The translations under genes were made by a program, and so were the position numbers. Positions 25,343 to 34,298 of a stretch of 64,000 bases of DNA are shown here, in pieces. This stretch comes from Arthrobacter sp. Leaf141 (GTDB lineage: Bacteria > Actinomycetota > Actinomycetes > Actinomycetales > Micrococcaceae): contig NZ_LMOL01000045.1 in NCBI RefSeq assembly GCF_001424565.1, positions 213-64,212 of the forward strand, given 5' to 3'. How positions within the stretch are numbered: position 1 is the stretch's first letter; the number at the start of each line of letters is the position of its first letter. Below the pieces are notes generated by a model that saw only the letters and a program-made list of their open reading frames with translations, made no database searches and was not told the DNA's origin.

Positions 25343-25905
25343 AGTGCGGCTCCCTGAGGGATGGGGGTGGGAAGGTTCAGTGCGGCGCGGGCGGTGAGGT
25401 AGTCGGCGCGGATGCAGAAGCTGAGCAGCGCTTCCTTGTCCGGCAGGGTGACGAGGCCGGCGGGTTGGAACCCGAGCCGTTCGTTGAGGGCGTGGATCCG
25501 GGTGTTGCGCGCGTCAGGTTCAACCACCACGCGTTCCACGTCCGGGCGGGCGAAGATCCGGTCCAGGACGGCGTCCATCACGGCAGTGGTGTACCCGGCT
25601 TCCGGGCCGGACGACGGCGGCGCCACCAGCAGGTGCATCCCCACGTCGCCGGGCTCCTCGGCATAGACCGCGGCCAGGGGTGAGGAGCCGGGAAGATATT
25701 CCTCCATCAGGAAGGCGGGGACGCCGCCGTCGAGCCCCAGCAGCGCGTGGTGGTGGCCGCTGGCCTGGATGGTCCGGTATTCCTGCACCACGTCCTCGAC
25801 GCTGGCGGAAAGCATGCCCCAGAAGGAGGCGTAAGGTTTGGTCACCCAGCTGTGGAGGAGCGGTGCGTCGGCGGTGGCGTCGAGGCAGCGGAAGGTGAAC
25901 CTCAT
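25339..25905 (-). CDS. desC: Siderophore acyltransferase, GNAT type (DesC-like)
   Basis: The 188-residue protein is a GNAT of the AlcB/RhbD/IucB type, with LLHSWVTKPYASFWGM near the start, a MHLLVAPP strand, and the family end block RVVVEPDARNTRIHALNERLGF. It would acylate the N-hydroxylated diamine made by the preceding enzyme using succinyl- or acetyl-CoA. I start it at the ATG at 25905; it overlaps the genes on both sides by 4 bases each, so the operon is translated as a coupled unit. Confidence 0.88.
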   Translation of the reverse strand: MRFTFRCLDATADAPLLHSWVTKPYASFWGMLSASVEDVVQEYRTIQASGHHHALLGLDGGVPAFLMEEYLPGSSPLAAVYAEEPGDVGMHLLVAPPSSGPEAGYTTAVMDAVLDRIFARPDVERVVVEPDARNTRIHALNERLGFQPAGLVTLPDKEALLSFCIRADYLTARAALNLPTPIPQGAAL

Positions 25906-27227
25906 GCGGGCACCTCCGCCGCGACGCCTGCCGGGGCACCGAACTGCTGGAAAGCGATGCTGCGTTCCACCGGGTAGACCTCGCGGCCGGTGATCGCGCG
26001 CAGGATGCAGGAGTTGCGGTAGGCGCCCATGCCCAGATCCGGGGTAACGAATCCGTGGGTGTGGAGTTCGGCATTCTGGACAAATATCTCGCCGGGTTCG
26101 ACGCCGGTGCTGTAGTTCCGGTCCACGGCGAACCTCCCGGCGCTGTCCCGGGCGATCCGGTCCTGCACACCGGCCAGGAATTCCGGTTCGTGGTATCCGT
26201 ACCCGGTGGCCAGGACCACGGCTTCGCTGTCCAGCGTGTAGGAGCTGCCCTGCTCGCCATGCTCGAGGTGCAGCGTGTGGGTGCCCGCAGCCGGGTCCCA
26301 CTCGGCGGCGGTGAGCGTGGAGTGGGTCAGCAGCTGCGTGTCCACCAGCCCGGAGATGCTGCGGGTGTAGAGGAGGTCATAGATGGCGTCGATCAGGTCC
26401 GAGTTGATGCCCTTGTAGAGGTTCTTCTGCGCCTTGTTCAGGTGGTCCCGCTGCTCCTGCGGAAGTGCGTGGAAGTAGTCCACGTATTCGGGGGAGGTCA
26501 TTTCGAGGGTCAGCTTGGTGTATTCCAGCGGGAAGAACCGGCCGGACCGGGTGACCCAGTTCAGCTGGTAGCCGTGGGTTCCGGATTCCTGCAGGAGCTC
26601 GTAGTAGATCTCCGCGGCGCTTTGGCCGCTGCCCAGGATGGTGATGCTGCGCTGCTGCTGCAGTTCGTCCTTCCGGGCCAGGTAGTCGGCGTTGTGGATG
26701 GCCAGTCCCCCGGTTCCCGCTCCGGAGCGGGCCAGGATGTCGCGGCCGGACGCGGGGACGTACGGCGAGGTTCCGGTGCCCAGCACCAGCCGCCGGGCCA
26801 GCAGTACCTCCGGCCCGGCCGGGCCGGACACGGTGAGCCGGTACACCCCGCCGTCGTGCGTGATGTCCCGGACCGTGGTGCCAAAGCGGACGGACGGCAG
26901 CTGGCCGGCCACCCATTGGCAGTACTGGTTGTACTCTGCGCGCAGGGGGTAGAAGTTTTCCCGGATGTAGAAGCGGTACAGCCTGCCCGTCTGCTTCAGG
27001 AAGTTCAGGAAGGAGTACGGGGAGGTGGGGTCTGCCAGGGTGACGAGGTCGGCCATAAACGGGACCTGGAGGTGGGCCGGTTCCAGCATCATGCCAGGGT
27101 GCCAGTCGAAGGATTCGCGCTGCTCCAGGAAAACCCCGGCCAGCTCCTCGATCGGTTCGGCCAGGGCGGCGAGGCCCAGGTTGAAGGGCCCCACGCCGAT
27201 GGCTGCGAAGTCGTGGATGCGGCTCAT
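25902..27227 (-). CDS. desB: Diamine/lysine N-hydroxylase, FAD monooxygenase (DesB-like)
   Basis: The 441-residue protein is full length for the IucD/SidA/DesB class. It has an FAD-binding start IGVGPFNLGLAAL, the family block PGMMLEPAHLQVPFMADLVTLADP, an NADPH motif ITILGSGQSAAEIYYELLQ, and the end motif VVLATGYGYHEPEF (ATGY). It hydroxylates the terminal amine of cadaverine or lysine. The order with a PLP decarboxylase upstream favours cadaverine, as in desferrioxamine synthesis. Confidence 0.92.
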   Translation of the reverse strand: MSRIHDFAAIGVGPFNLGLAALAEPIEELAGVFLEQRESFDWHPGMMLEPAHLQVPFMADLVTLADPTSPYSFLNFLKQTGRLYRFYIRENFYPLRAEYNQYCQWVAGQLPSVRFGTTVRDITHDGGVYRLTVSGPAGPEVLLARRLVLGTGTSPYVPASGRDILARSGAGTGGLAIHNADYLARKDELQQQRSITILGSGQSAAEIYYELLQESGTHGYQLNWVTRSGRFFPLEYTKLTLEMTSPEYVDYFHALPQEQRDHLNKAQKNLYKGINSDLIDAIYDLLYTRSISGLVDTQLLTHSTLTAAEWDPAAGTHTLHLEHGEQGSSYTLDSEAVVLATGYGYHEPEFLAGVQDRIARDSAGRFAVDRNYSTGVEPGEIFVQNAELHTHGFVTPDLGMGAYRNSCILRAITGREVYPVERSIAFQQFGAPAGVAAEVPA

Positions 27228-28819
27228 GCTGCCACCCCGTCCTGCAGCAGGTCCGCGCCGGTCCGGCGCAGCAGGTCCACGATCCCGGCGATATCCTCCA
27301 GGGTTGCCTCAGCGTTGAGGAGGGTGAACTTCAGGTAGTGGCGCCCGGCAACCTTGGTGCCGGCCACCACGGCCTGGCCGGAGGCGAAGACGGCGGCGCG
27401 GATGGCGGGGTTCAGCACGTCAGCGGCGTCCTCGGAAAGCCGGCTGCCGTCAGCGAGCAGGGGCCGGTACCGGAATACCAGGGTGCTCAACTGGGGCTGG
27501 GCGGCGAGCTCAAACCCGTCATCAGCATCAAGGAGCGCCCCCACCCGGGAGGTCAGGTCGATCGCCTCGTCGAACAGTGCGCCGATGGCGTCCGCGCCCA
27601 TGATGCGCAGGGTGAGCCAGAGCTTGAGGGCATCGAAGCGCCGGGTGGTCTGGATGCTTTTGTCCACCTGGTTGGGGATGTCGGCCAGGGCGGCGCTTTC
27701 CGGGTTGAGGTAGTCGGCGTAGTAGGTGATGTGGCGCAGCATGGCGCGCTCGCGGACCAGCAGGGCGCTGGAGCTGACCGGCTGGAAGAAGGTTTTGTGG
27801 AAGTCCACGGTGACGGAATCCGCCAGCCGGGTGCCGTCAAGGAGGTGCCGGTAGCGGCCGGAGACCATCAGGCCGCCGCCGTAGGCAGCGTCAACGTGGA
27901 GCCAGGCGCCGTAGGCGCGGGCCAGTGCGGCGAGCTCGGCCAGCGGGTCCACGGAGCCGAAGTCGGTGGTGCCTGCGGTGGCGATCACAGCCATGGGGGT
28001 GAGCCCGGCGTCGGTGGCGTCAGCCATTGCGGCGGCCAGCGCGGCCGGGTCCATCCGATGGTCGGGGGTGCACGGCACGGTGATCACGGCGTCGAACCCC
28101 AGGCCCAGCATGGACGCTGACTTCTGGATGCTGAAATGGCTGTCCTCCGAAGTGAAGATGCGCAGGGTGTCCAGCAGCGCCGGCAGCCGGAGGCCGCTGC
28201 GGGCCGGGTCCTGCCGGAGGCCGGCTACGGCGTGGTTGCGGGCGATCAGGAGGGCCTGCAGGTTGGACTGGCTGCCGCCGGAGGTGAAGATGCCATCAGC
28301 GTCGGCGCCGAGGTGCAGCCGGTCCGCGGCCCAGTCGATGAGGCGCCGCTCGATCATGGTGGCGCCGGCGCTCTGGTCCCACGTGTCCAGGGAGGAGTTG
28401 ACGGCGGACAGGATGGCTTCGCCCACCAGCGCCGGGATGACCACGGGGCAGTTCAGGTGCGCGGCGTATTTGGTGTCGTGGAAGTAGACGGCGTCCCGGA
28501 GGTATACCCCTTCGAGTTCCGCCAGCGCCTCCGCGGTATCCGGCAGCGGCGTTTCCAGGTCCACGGCGGCCACCCGGGCCTGCAGCTCCGCAGGTCCGAC
28601 GCCGGTGAACGGCTGGGTGCTCCGCTCCAGTTTGGTGGCAACTGCGGTCACGCCCTGCAGCACCTGCGCCACGTAGCGGGGGGAATTCCTGGCGTTCAGC
28701 AGATGGTTGGAGGCGCCAAGTGCCAGCTCCACGCGGGAGCCGAAATCCTGGCCCGGCAGCTCCTGAAGCGGTCGCGGTTGGTCCACGGGTAACTCGTCAA
28801 GGCGGGGCATCAGCGGCAC
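27224..28819 (-). CDS. desA: PLP-dependent lysine decarboxylase (DesA-like)
   Basis: The GTG at 28819 has AAGGA upstream at 6-base spacing and gives 531 residues of a group II decarboxylase: TSGGSQSNLQALLIAR, HVDAAYGGG, and SVTVDFHKTFFQP with the PLP lysine Lys342. In des operons this enzyme makes cadaverine from lysine; DABA decarboxylase is the main alternative from the same family. It is the first gene of a four-gene operon in which every junction overlaps by 4 bases, under the iron box at 28856-28874. Confidence 0.9.
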   Translation of the reverse strand: MPLMPRLDELPVDQPRPLQELPGQDFGSRVELALGASNHLLNARNSPRYVAQVLQGVTAVATKLERSTQPFTGVGPAELQARVAAVDLETPLPDTAEALAELEGVYLRDAVYFHDTKYAAHLNCPVVIPALVGEAILSAVNSSLDTWDQSAGATMIERRLIDWAADRLHLGADADGIFTSGGSQSNLQALLIARNHAVAGLRQDPARSGLRLPALLDTLRIFTSEDSHFSIQKSASMLGLGFDAVITVPCTPDHRMDPAALAAAMADATDAGLTPMAVIATAGTTDFGSVDPLAELAALARAYGAWLHVDAAYGGGLMVSGRYRHLLDGTRLADSVTVDFHKTFFQPVSSSALLVRERAMLRHITYYADYLNPESAALADIPNQVDKSIQTTRRFDALKLWLTLRIMGADAIGALFDEAIDLTSRVGALLDADDGFELAAQPQLSTLVFRYRPLLADGSRLSEDAADVLNPAIRAAVFASGQAVVAGTKVAGRHYLKFTLLNAEATLEDIAGIVDLLRRTGADLLQDGVAA

Positions 28820-29151
28820 TGGTATTCCTTCGGTCAGCGTTGTACGTCGAATTGCATAGGCAAGCCTTACTTAGGTAACCCTTTTAATCAAACTTCTGTG
28901 ATGTATTTATCCCGGGCGCCCGGAATTGAACGATTCAACGGCCTGCGGGGCGTCATTGACTGGCAGTCCGTGGAACCGTCCGGCAGAATATGCGGCCCGC
29001 CAGGTGCCAACGATGGCGCCGGGATGATTCGGGGCAGTGCCGGGACGATTCCGGAATGGTGCCGCAACGACGCCCTTGACGCCAACGGCCCTGCGCGGCC
29101 TAGGGTGGATGGACCGGGCGCCCGAACGGAGCCTGGGAACCAGGGGGAACA
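28820..29151. other. Upstream region of the siderophore operon
   Basis: The 332-base gap separates the divergent desA and the 116-residue membrane protein gene. It carries the iron box at 28856-28874. I see no gene in it. Confidence 0.5.
28856..28874. promoter_or_regulatory. IdeR/DtxR-type iron box
   Basis: The 19 bases ATAGGCAAGCCTTACTTAG match the iron box pattern TWAGGTWAGSCTWACCTWA at 15 positions, including the central AGSCTWAC. It sits 37 bases upstream of the desA start, where an iron-loaded IdeR/DtxR would block transcription. This fits iron repression of a siderophore operon. Confidence 0.75.
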
Positions 29152-29502
29152 ATGGAACAGCCAATGGGCGCGGTGACCTTCCGCGAAGTGGACCAGCACG
29201 GAAACCGGATTCCGGATGGGGGCGCCGGTGAACCGCCGGAGCCGGGCGAAAAATCGCCCGGCTTCAGCGTGAACCCGTTCATTGTTGTGCTCTGGCTGCT
29301 GGCCGCAGCCCTGGTGGTGGGCGGCCTGGCTGTCCTGTTCGGCGGAGCCGGCACAACCGTCATGTCCTTCGGATCCACCAACGGCCCGCCCCTGGCCTAC
29401 CTATTGATGTCTTTCAGTCCGCAGCTCATCGTCTCGGGGCTGGCGACGGCCATGGTGCTGTTGTTCTGGCATGCCTTCCAATGGCAGCGGCGCCGGGGCT
29501 GA
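29152..29502 (+). CDS. Small membrane protein of unknown function
   Basis: A GGGGGAA site precedes the ATG at 29152. The 116-residue protein has a soluble acidic N-terminus of about 40 residues, a first membrane helix (NPFIVVLWLLAAALVVGGLAVLF) and a second near the C-terminus (SPQLIVSGLATAMVLLFWHAF), ending in QWQRRRG. I do not recognise a family. It is divergent from the siderophore operon and could share its iron-controlled region, but no second box is seen. Confidence 0.7.
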   Translation: MEQPMGAVTFREVDQHGNRIPDGGAGEPPEPGEKSPGFSVNPFIVVLWLLAAALVVGGLAVLFGGAGTTVMSFGSTNGPPLAYLLMSFSPQLIVSGLATAMVLLFWHAFQWQRRRG

Positions 29503-29640
29503 ACCCGGCGCAACGGCAACGACCCTCTTTCCCGCGCCCCGCAGCGGGCGAAGAAGGACCTAGTGGCGGCCGCAATTTGGCCGCAGGTACTAAGCATGCT
29601 TGGCTTGTTGGAAGCGCAAAGCTCCGCAAGCAGTTCGCGG

Positions 29641-29668
29641 CGGGCCCTGCCAACGCCGGCAGGCCCGT
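29641..29668 (+). terminator. Hairpin between two small genes
   Basis: CGGGCC-C-TGCC pairs with GGCAGGCCCG (one bulged base) around a 6-base loop, downstream of the 116-residue membrane protein gene and 23 bases before the next start. No T-run. It is a possible terminator or intercistronic stem. Confidence 0.35.
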
Positions 29669-29691
29669 GAAGAAGCCCAAGGAAAAATACC

Positions 29692-30054
29692 ATGCCCAGC
29701 ACCGTAGAGCCCCTTCTGGCGGCACCACTCCCCGACCCTCCGGGCAGTCCGGAGGTACCGGCCGGACCGGTGGACGTGGAGCTGATGGCCACACTCAGCA
29801 CCCGGATGCATTGCAGGACACCCATGCAGCGGGTGGACCCGGGCTCCTCCCCCATCCGCGAACCAGTGCACGTTGATATTGCCGCTCCGATGCAGGTCGG
29901 GGACGGGCCGGCTCAACGTGGGATGCCGGCGGACCGTTTGGCATTGCAGGAGCAGGGCGGCCCCGCTGACAGCGCCGCCATGGCAGAAAGGGCGGTCACG
30001 TACCGTTGCGCCTGCGGGTTCACCATCGACGGTCCGGCCGACGAACTGCCCTGA
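29692..30054 (+). CDS. Hypothetical protein with C-terminal Cys pair
   Basis: The ATG at 29692 is preceded by AAGGAAAAAT, and codon third positions are G/C-rich. The 120-residue product is Pro-rich and probably disordered for about 95 residues, then ends with TYRCACGFTIDGPADELP. The Cys-X-Cys-Gly-Phe ending resembles half of a zinc ribbon. I do not recognise the family. It ends 12 bases before the convergent GNAT gene. Confidence 0.5.
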   Translation: MPSTVEPLLAAPLPDPPGSPEVPAGPVDVELMATLSTRMHCRTPMQRVDPGSSPIREPVHVDIAAPMQVGDGPAQRGMPADRLALQEQGGPADSAAMAERAVTYRCACGFTIDGPADELP

Positions 30055-30066
30055 CCCGCCGTAGGG

Positions 30067-30396
30067 TCAGCTTTCCGGCCAGTCCACAAACTGGCCGTAG
30101 CCCTCGTGCTTGCGCAGGTAACCGGCAATAAACGGGCAATGCGGAATGATCCGCTTTCCGGTGGCCACAACATCGTCCAGCGCAAAATGCGCCAGGACCT
30201 TGCCCAGGCCCTGGCCTTCGAACCCTGCCGAGGTTTCGGTGCGGATGAAGTCAACGTGTCCGGGCTGGTCCTCGAAGAACGACTGGACGGCGAGGGTTCC
30301 TCCCACATGCAGTTCGTAGCGGTGGTCCGCGTCATTGCGGGCCAGCGCTACGTCCGGCGCAAAGGTGTCTTCCGTGGACATGGTGTTCTCGGTCAT
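30067..30396 (-). CDS. Small GNAT N-acetyltransferase (YidJ/YjdJ type)
   Basis: The 109-residue protein matches the short GNAT type: RYELHVGGTLAVQSFFEDQPGHVDFIRTETSAGFEGQGLGKVLAHFAL holds the strand pair and the acetyl-CoA loop (GFEGQGLG), followed by IIPHCPFIAGYLRKHEGY, the characteristic CPFxxxxxxxHP-like ending. The target is unknown. An in-frame ATG 15 bases in is an alternative start. Confidence 0.82.
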   Translation of the reverse strand: MTENTMSTEDTFAPDVALARNDADHRYELHVGGTLAVQSFFEDQPGHVDFIRTETSAGFEGQGLGKVLAHFALDDVVATGKRIIPHCPFIAGYLRKHEGYGQFVDWPES

Positions 30397-30463
30397 GGTT
30401 CGACAGTGGCACTACTTGGCCCCGCTGGCAATGCTCACCGGCGCGGCGGAACGGCGGGCAACG

Positions 30464-30868
30464 CTAGGACGTGACGGCAATCAGGCCAAGCACGACGGCG
30501 ATCAGCGGGGTGATCCCCTGCGTCACCGCAGGCCGGAGGTTCTTTTTGCCGCTCAGTGCCAGGACCAGGGCGGCGAGCAGCATGGAGCCGCAGCAAGCGA
30601 AGACCAGGGTCCAGCCGGCCACGTCCTGCGCCGAGCCGTCGCCACCGAAGGCCACCAGGGCAAGCCCGATGAAGGCGCCGATCGCCAGGAACAGGTTGTA
30701 GAAACCCTGGTTGTAGGCGAGCGACTTGGTGGTTTCGGCGTCCTGCTGGGAGGCGATGTTGAAGCGCTTCCACGTGGCGGGTTTGGTCCAGTTCACCGAC
30801 TCCAGCGTGAAGATATAAACGTGCAGGGCTGCTGCCAGGAAAACGAAGACAAGGGAGGCCAGGATCAT
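30464..30868 (-). CDS. DUF1304 family membrane protein
   Basis: The 134-residue protein has four hydrophobic helices and the block YIFTLESVNWTKPATWKRFNI followed by LAYNQGFYNLFLAIGAF, which is characteristic of DUF1304. Function is unknown. It sits alone between the GNAT and the aldolase gene on the same strand. Confidence 0.85.
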   Translation of the reverse strand: MILASLVFVFLAAALHVYIFTLESVNWTKPATWKRFNIASQQDAETTKSLAYNQGFYNLFLAIGAFIGLALVAFGGDGSAQDVAGWTLVFACCGSMLLAALVLALSGKKNLRPAVTQGITPLIAVVLGLIAVTS

Positions 30869-30906
30869 GGCTTGATCCTAGCCTCCCTGCACCAACGGTG
30901 GTGTCC

Positions 30907-31758
30907 CTACCTGCTCAGTGTCTCCAACGTGCCGGTGGCGAAATCTGACGCCGTCCGGTCCCAGCGGCCCAGCAGGGCCTGCAGGTTTTCGCCGTCGGCC
31001 CGGTGAGCGGGCAGCTGCTCCTGCAGGGTGGCCAGCACTCCAGTGCGGAGCTCGGTGTTGAAGTTCACCTTCCCCACGTTCATGGCGGCGGCTTTCACCA
31101 GTTCCGAAGCGGGAATGCCGGAGGCCCCATGGAGCACCAGGGGAATGTGGGTCCGTACGGCGATGTCCTGCAGCACGTCCCACCGCAGCCGGGGTTCGCC
31201 CTTGTATTTGCCGTGCACGTTGCCCACGGCCACAGCCAGCAATCCGGCGCCGGTGCGGGACACAAATTCCTCAACCTGGGCCGAATCGGTCAGGCCTGCG
31301 ATATCCACTCCGGCAGCGTCATCGCCGAATGCGCGGTCCTCGTCTCCGGCCAGGCCACCCAACTCCGCCTCCAGGACCACATCCGGGCCCAGGAGGGCCC
31401 GGGCTGCCAGCACCAAAGCGATGTTTTCCTCAAAGGGCAGGGAGGAGCCGTCAGCGAGGACGGAATCCGCCCCCGCAGCCACGGCGCCGGCCATCACGGC
31501 AAGGTCCGTTGCGTGGTCAAGCTGCACGGCAACCGGGACGGTGGCGGCATCCGCCAGGCCACGGAGTGCTGCGATAAGGCGCAGCCCGTTGCGGGTGGCG
31601 GCGGTCCTGGGGGCCACCAGCAGGATGACGCCGCGGCCGGATTCCTCCGCGGCACCCACCACGGCAAGGGCTGTGGTGAAGTCGTAGCAGGTGAAGGCCG
31701 GCACTGCCGAGCCTTGCTGCAGGGCAGAGGTGACCAGGTGGTCGAGTTGGGTACGCAT
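30907..31758 (-). CDS. Class II fructose-bisphosphate/tagatose-type aldolase
   Basis: The 283-residue protein is a zinc-dependent class II aldolase: VPVAVQLDHATDL with the catalytic Asp and metal His, the loop VGNVHGKYKGEP and LVLHGASGIP with a further metal His. Length and motifs resemble GatY/KbaY tagatose-bisphosphate aldolases more than glycolytic Fba. It is the last gene of the acid-sugar operon, with its ATG overlapping the GntP permease stop. It would cleave a phosphorylated keto-acid sugar made by the DUF1537 kinase, giving dihydroxyacetone phosphate; the actual substrate is an inference. Confidence 0.85.
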   Translation of the reverse strand: MRTQLDHLVTSALQQGSAVPAFTCYDFTTALAVVGAAEESGRGVILLVAPRTAATRNGLRLIAALRGLADAATVPVAVQLDHATDLAVMAGAVAAGADSVLADGSSLPFEENIALVLAARALLGPDVVLEAELGGLAGDEDRAFGDDAAGVDIAGLTDSAQVEEFVSRTGAGLLAVAVGNVHGKYKGEPRLRWDVLQDIAVRTHIPLVLHGASGIPASELVKAAAMNVGKVNFNTELRTGVLATLQEQLPAHRADGENLQALLGRWDRTASDFATGTLETLSR

Positions 31759-33224
31759 CAGACGCCCAGGCCTCCCACCAGGATCCAGGCAACAAAGGTC
31801 AGCGCGAAGCCGGCAAGGCCCAGGACGGTGGTGAGGACGGTCCAGGTGCGGAGCCCGTCGGAGACGGTGAGGCCGTAGTACCGGACCACTGTCCAGAAAC
31901 CGGCGTCCGTGACGTGGGACAGGCCAAGTGAGCCGAAGCCAATGGCGATAACGATGACGGCGATCTGCGCAGGCGTGTAGCCGCCCTCCATCACCGCGGA
32001 GGTGAGCAGCCCGGTGGTGGTGACAATCGCGACGGTCGCGGAGCCTTGGGCTGCGCGCAGGGCAAGGGAGATGACAAAGCCGAGGGCGATGACGGGCAGG
32101 CCCAGGTGGTCCAGGGTCTGGGAGAGCGCCGCGCCGATGCCGGAGGTCCTGAGTACCTCGCCGAACACGCCACCGGCAGCAACCACCATGAGGATGGAAG
32201 CGATGGGCGGCAGGGCACCTTCGAAGATTTCACCGGTTTCCTTGAGCGACCAGTTGCGGCGCACGGCGAGCAGGAAGAACGACAGCGCCACGGCCACCAG
32301 CAGGGCGAAAAACGGGTTGCCGACGAACGCGGCCAGGCCATACCAGGAATTGTCTTTGGGGATGGTGAGGGTGCCAACGGTGCCGAGCAGGATCTGCACG
32401 ATGGGGGCGGCAATAAGGAAGATGATCAGACCGGGCCGGGGCGGGGCCTGCGTGGCGGCGCCGGGGCCGTCATGGCCCACCTTCACCAGGGCATCCGAAC
32501 CGAATTCCTCAACCTGCGCCTTGACCGAGGGCAGGAGTTCGTAGTCCTTGCGGTTCATGATGCTGGCCACCCAGTAGGACAGGAAGCCCAGCGGAATGCA
32601 GATAATCAAGGAGATGAGGGTGATAAGCCCAATGTCCGCGCCAAACACGCCGGCACCGGCAACAATGCCCGGATGCGGAGGGACCGCCACGTGGATGGAC
32701 AGCATGATCCCGGCCATGGGCAGGCCGAACTTGACCGGGTGCACCTTGGCGATTTTGGCGAAGGCATACACGATGGGGACCAGGACGATGACGCCCACTT
32801 CGAAGAACACCGGGATGGCGACCAGGAAGCCAACAGCGGTGAGGGCCACAGCCACGCGCTTGGCGCCCAGCTTGTTGGTGAAGTGCGTCGCGAGCGATTG
32901 GACGCCGCCGGATACCTCGATCATGCGGCCCAGCACGGCGCCCAGGGCGATAAGCAGCGCCACCTTGCCCATGGTGCTGCCCACACCGTTGGCCACCACG
33001 GTGAAGACGTCCTTGAGCGGGATCTGGGCGGCGACGGCCACCATGATGCTGACGGTCAGCAGGGCCACAAACGCCTGGATCTTGAAGCGGATGATCATTA
33101 CCAGCAGGACGGCGATGCCGAGCGCGGCGATGGTCAGCAGCAGCGGGGTGCCGAGCTCAACGGCGGGTTTGATGGCGGGCGCATCAGCCGCCCGCACCAG
33201 CAGCGGCAGTATCGGATGGTTCAT
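31758..33224 (-). CDS. GntP-family gluconate/acid-sugar permease
   Basis: The 488-residue protein has about 12-14 hydrophobic segments and GntP-family blocks such as GLPMAGIMLSIHVAVPPHPGI and GSATVAIVTTTGLLTSAVM. GntP proteins import aldonates, often with protons. In this operon it likely brings in the acid sugar degraded by the neighbouring enzymes. It overlaps the aldolase gene by 3 bases and follows a strong intercistronic hairpin. Confidence 0.9.
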   Translation of the reverse strand: MNHPILPLLVRAADAPAIKPAVELGTPLLLTIAALGIAVLLVMIIRFKIQAFVALLTVSIMVAVAAQIPLKDVFTVVANGVGSTMGKVALLIALGAVLGRMIEVSGGVQSLATHFTNKLGAKRVAVALTAVGFLVAIPVFFEVGVIVLVPIVYAFAKIAKVHPVKFGLPMAGIMLSIHVAVPPHPGIVAGAGVFGADIGLITLISLIICIPLGFLSYWVASIMNRKDYELLPSVKAQVEEFGSDALVKVGHDGPGAATQAPPRPGLIIFLIAAPIVQILLGTVGTLTIPKDNSWYGLAAFVGNPFFALLVAVALSFFLLAVRRNWSLKETGEIFEGALPPIASILMVVAAGGVFGEVLRTSGIGAALSQTLDHLGLPVIALGFVISLALRAAQGSATVAIVTTTGLLTSAVMEGGYTPAQIAVIVIAIGFGSLGLSHVTDAGFWTVVRYYGLTVSDGLRTWTVLTTVLGLAGFALTFVAWILVGGLGV

Positions 33225-33296
33225 GAGGGGTGTCTCCTTTGACGTGCCAGTCTTCCAGAAGACGGGCGATCAGGCGCTTGGGAATTTCTGGTGGGG

Positions 33297-33334
33297 GTAC
33301 GACGACGGCGGAGGGGGGACCGCCGTCGTCGTAC
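33297..33334 (-). other. Intercistronic hairpin before the GntP permease gene
   Basis: GTACGACGACGGCGG (33297-33311) pairs perfectly with 33320-33334, a 15-base stem with an 8-base loop, in the 126-base gap between the dehydrogenase and permease genes. No T-run follows on the coding strand. It could lower or time permease expression or protect upstream mRNA. Confidence 0.6.
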
Positions 33335-33350
33335 GTTGTGGGGGTTGCGC

Positions 33351-34250
33351 TTAGTTGTTGCGCTTGGTGGGCGCGACGACCTTGATGACGGCGGAATCGT
33401 CGGCGGCGGCGAGGCCCTGGGCCTGGCCCAGCAGGTAAAGCTGTTCCGCGGCGGCAGCCACCGGCGCTGCGAGGCCGGCGGCCCGGGTGGCTTTGCCCAC
33501 GATGCCCATGTCCTTGACGAAGATGTCCAGGCGGGACAGGACCTCGGCGCCGTCCTCGGAGTAGGCCTGAAGGATGCGCGGGCCGCGGTTGGAGAGCATA
33601 AAGGAGCCGGCTGCACCCGCTTCGAGGGCGGCGAGGGTCTTGGCCTGGTCCAGGCCCAGGGCATCCGCGAGGGCCATGGCCTCAGCCGCGGCGGCGATGT
33701 GGACGCCGCAGAGGAGCTGGTTAACGGTCTTCAGGGCCTGGCCGTCGCCGGGCTTGTCGCCCACCACGGTCAGGGTGGAGGCCAGCAGTTCCAGGGCCGG
33801 GGCTGCCTTGGTGCGGGCTTCGGGGGACGCACCAACAACGATCAGCAGGTCGCCTTCGCCGGCGCGCTTGGGCCCGCCGGACAAGGGGGCATCCACAAGC
33901 TCCACACCGTATTCGGCCAGTTTGGCCACGGTGGCCGGGATGGCTTCGGTGCCCACGGTGCTGCCGAGGATGACGACGGCGCCCGGTTCCAGGACCGAGG
34001 CCACGCCGTTTTCGCCGAAGAGGACGTCGTTGAGCTGTTCGCCGTTGCGGACGGCCAGGAGGACGGCGTCCGCCCCCTTGGCGGCTTCGCGGGCGGTGCT
34101 GAAGGTGGCGATGCCGGCTTCAGCGGCCAGCTCCAGGCGGGGTTCGGCGATGTCGAAGCCGTGGACCGTGAGCTTGGACGCGAGGCGGGTGGCCATGGGC
34201 AGGCCCATGGCGCCAAGGCCAAGGACGGTGACGGTGTAATTGCTGGTCAT
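33351..34250 (-). CDS. ltnD: Beta-hydroxyacid dehydrogenase, L-threonate dehydrogenase-like
   Basis: The 299-residue protein has the Rossmann start VTVLGLGAMGLPMATRL, the substrate loop DAPLSGGPKRAGEGDLLI and the catalytic lysine motif GDGQALKTVNQLLCGVH. The later block GSFMLSNRGPRIL resembles the LtnD group. LtnD oxidises C2 of L-threonate with NAD(P). The wider family also includes tartronate semialdehyde reductases, which should be kept as an alternative because this operon has an aldolase. It lies between the DUF1537 kinase and the permease. Confidence 0.82.
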   Translation of the reverse strand: MTSNYTVTVLGLGAMGLPMATRLASKLTVHGFDIAEPRLELAAEAGIATFSTAREAAKGADAVLLAVRNGEQLNDVLFGENGVASVLEPGAVVILGSTVGTEAIPATVAKLAEYGVELVDAPLSGGPKRAGEGDLLIVVGASPEARTKAAPALELLASTLTVVGDKPGDGQALKTVNQLLCGVHIAAAAEAMALADALGLDQAKTLAALEAGAAGSFMLSNRGPRILQAYSEDGAEVLSRLDIFVKDMGIVGKATRAAGLAAPVAAAAEQLYLLGQAQGLAAADDSAVIKVVAPTKRNN

Positions 34251-34298
34251 GGTGTTCTCCGGTGAATTTTGCGGGACGGGGTTAGGAGCCTGTGGGTA

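Noticed and set aside
23657..25357. Long open frame of 566 codons on the plus strand opposite desD
   Set aside because: It is a high-GC shadow: the minus strand carries a full IucA/IucC protein with conserved motifs, while this frame encodes a Gly/Val/Gln-rich product without domains.
26055..27338. Open frame of 427 codons opposite desB
   Set aside because: It is antisense to a complete N-hydroxylase, has no ribosome site and an unnatural composition.
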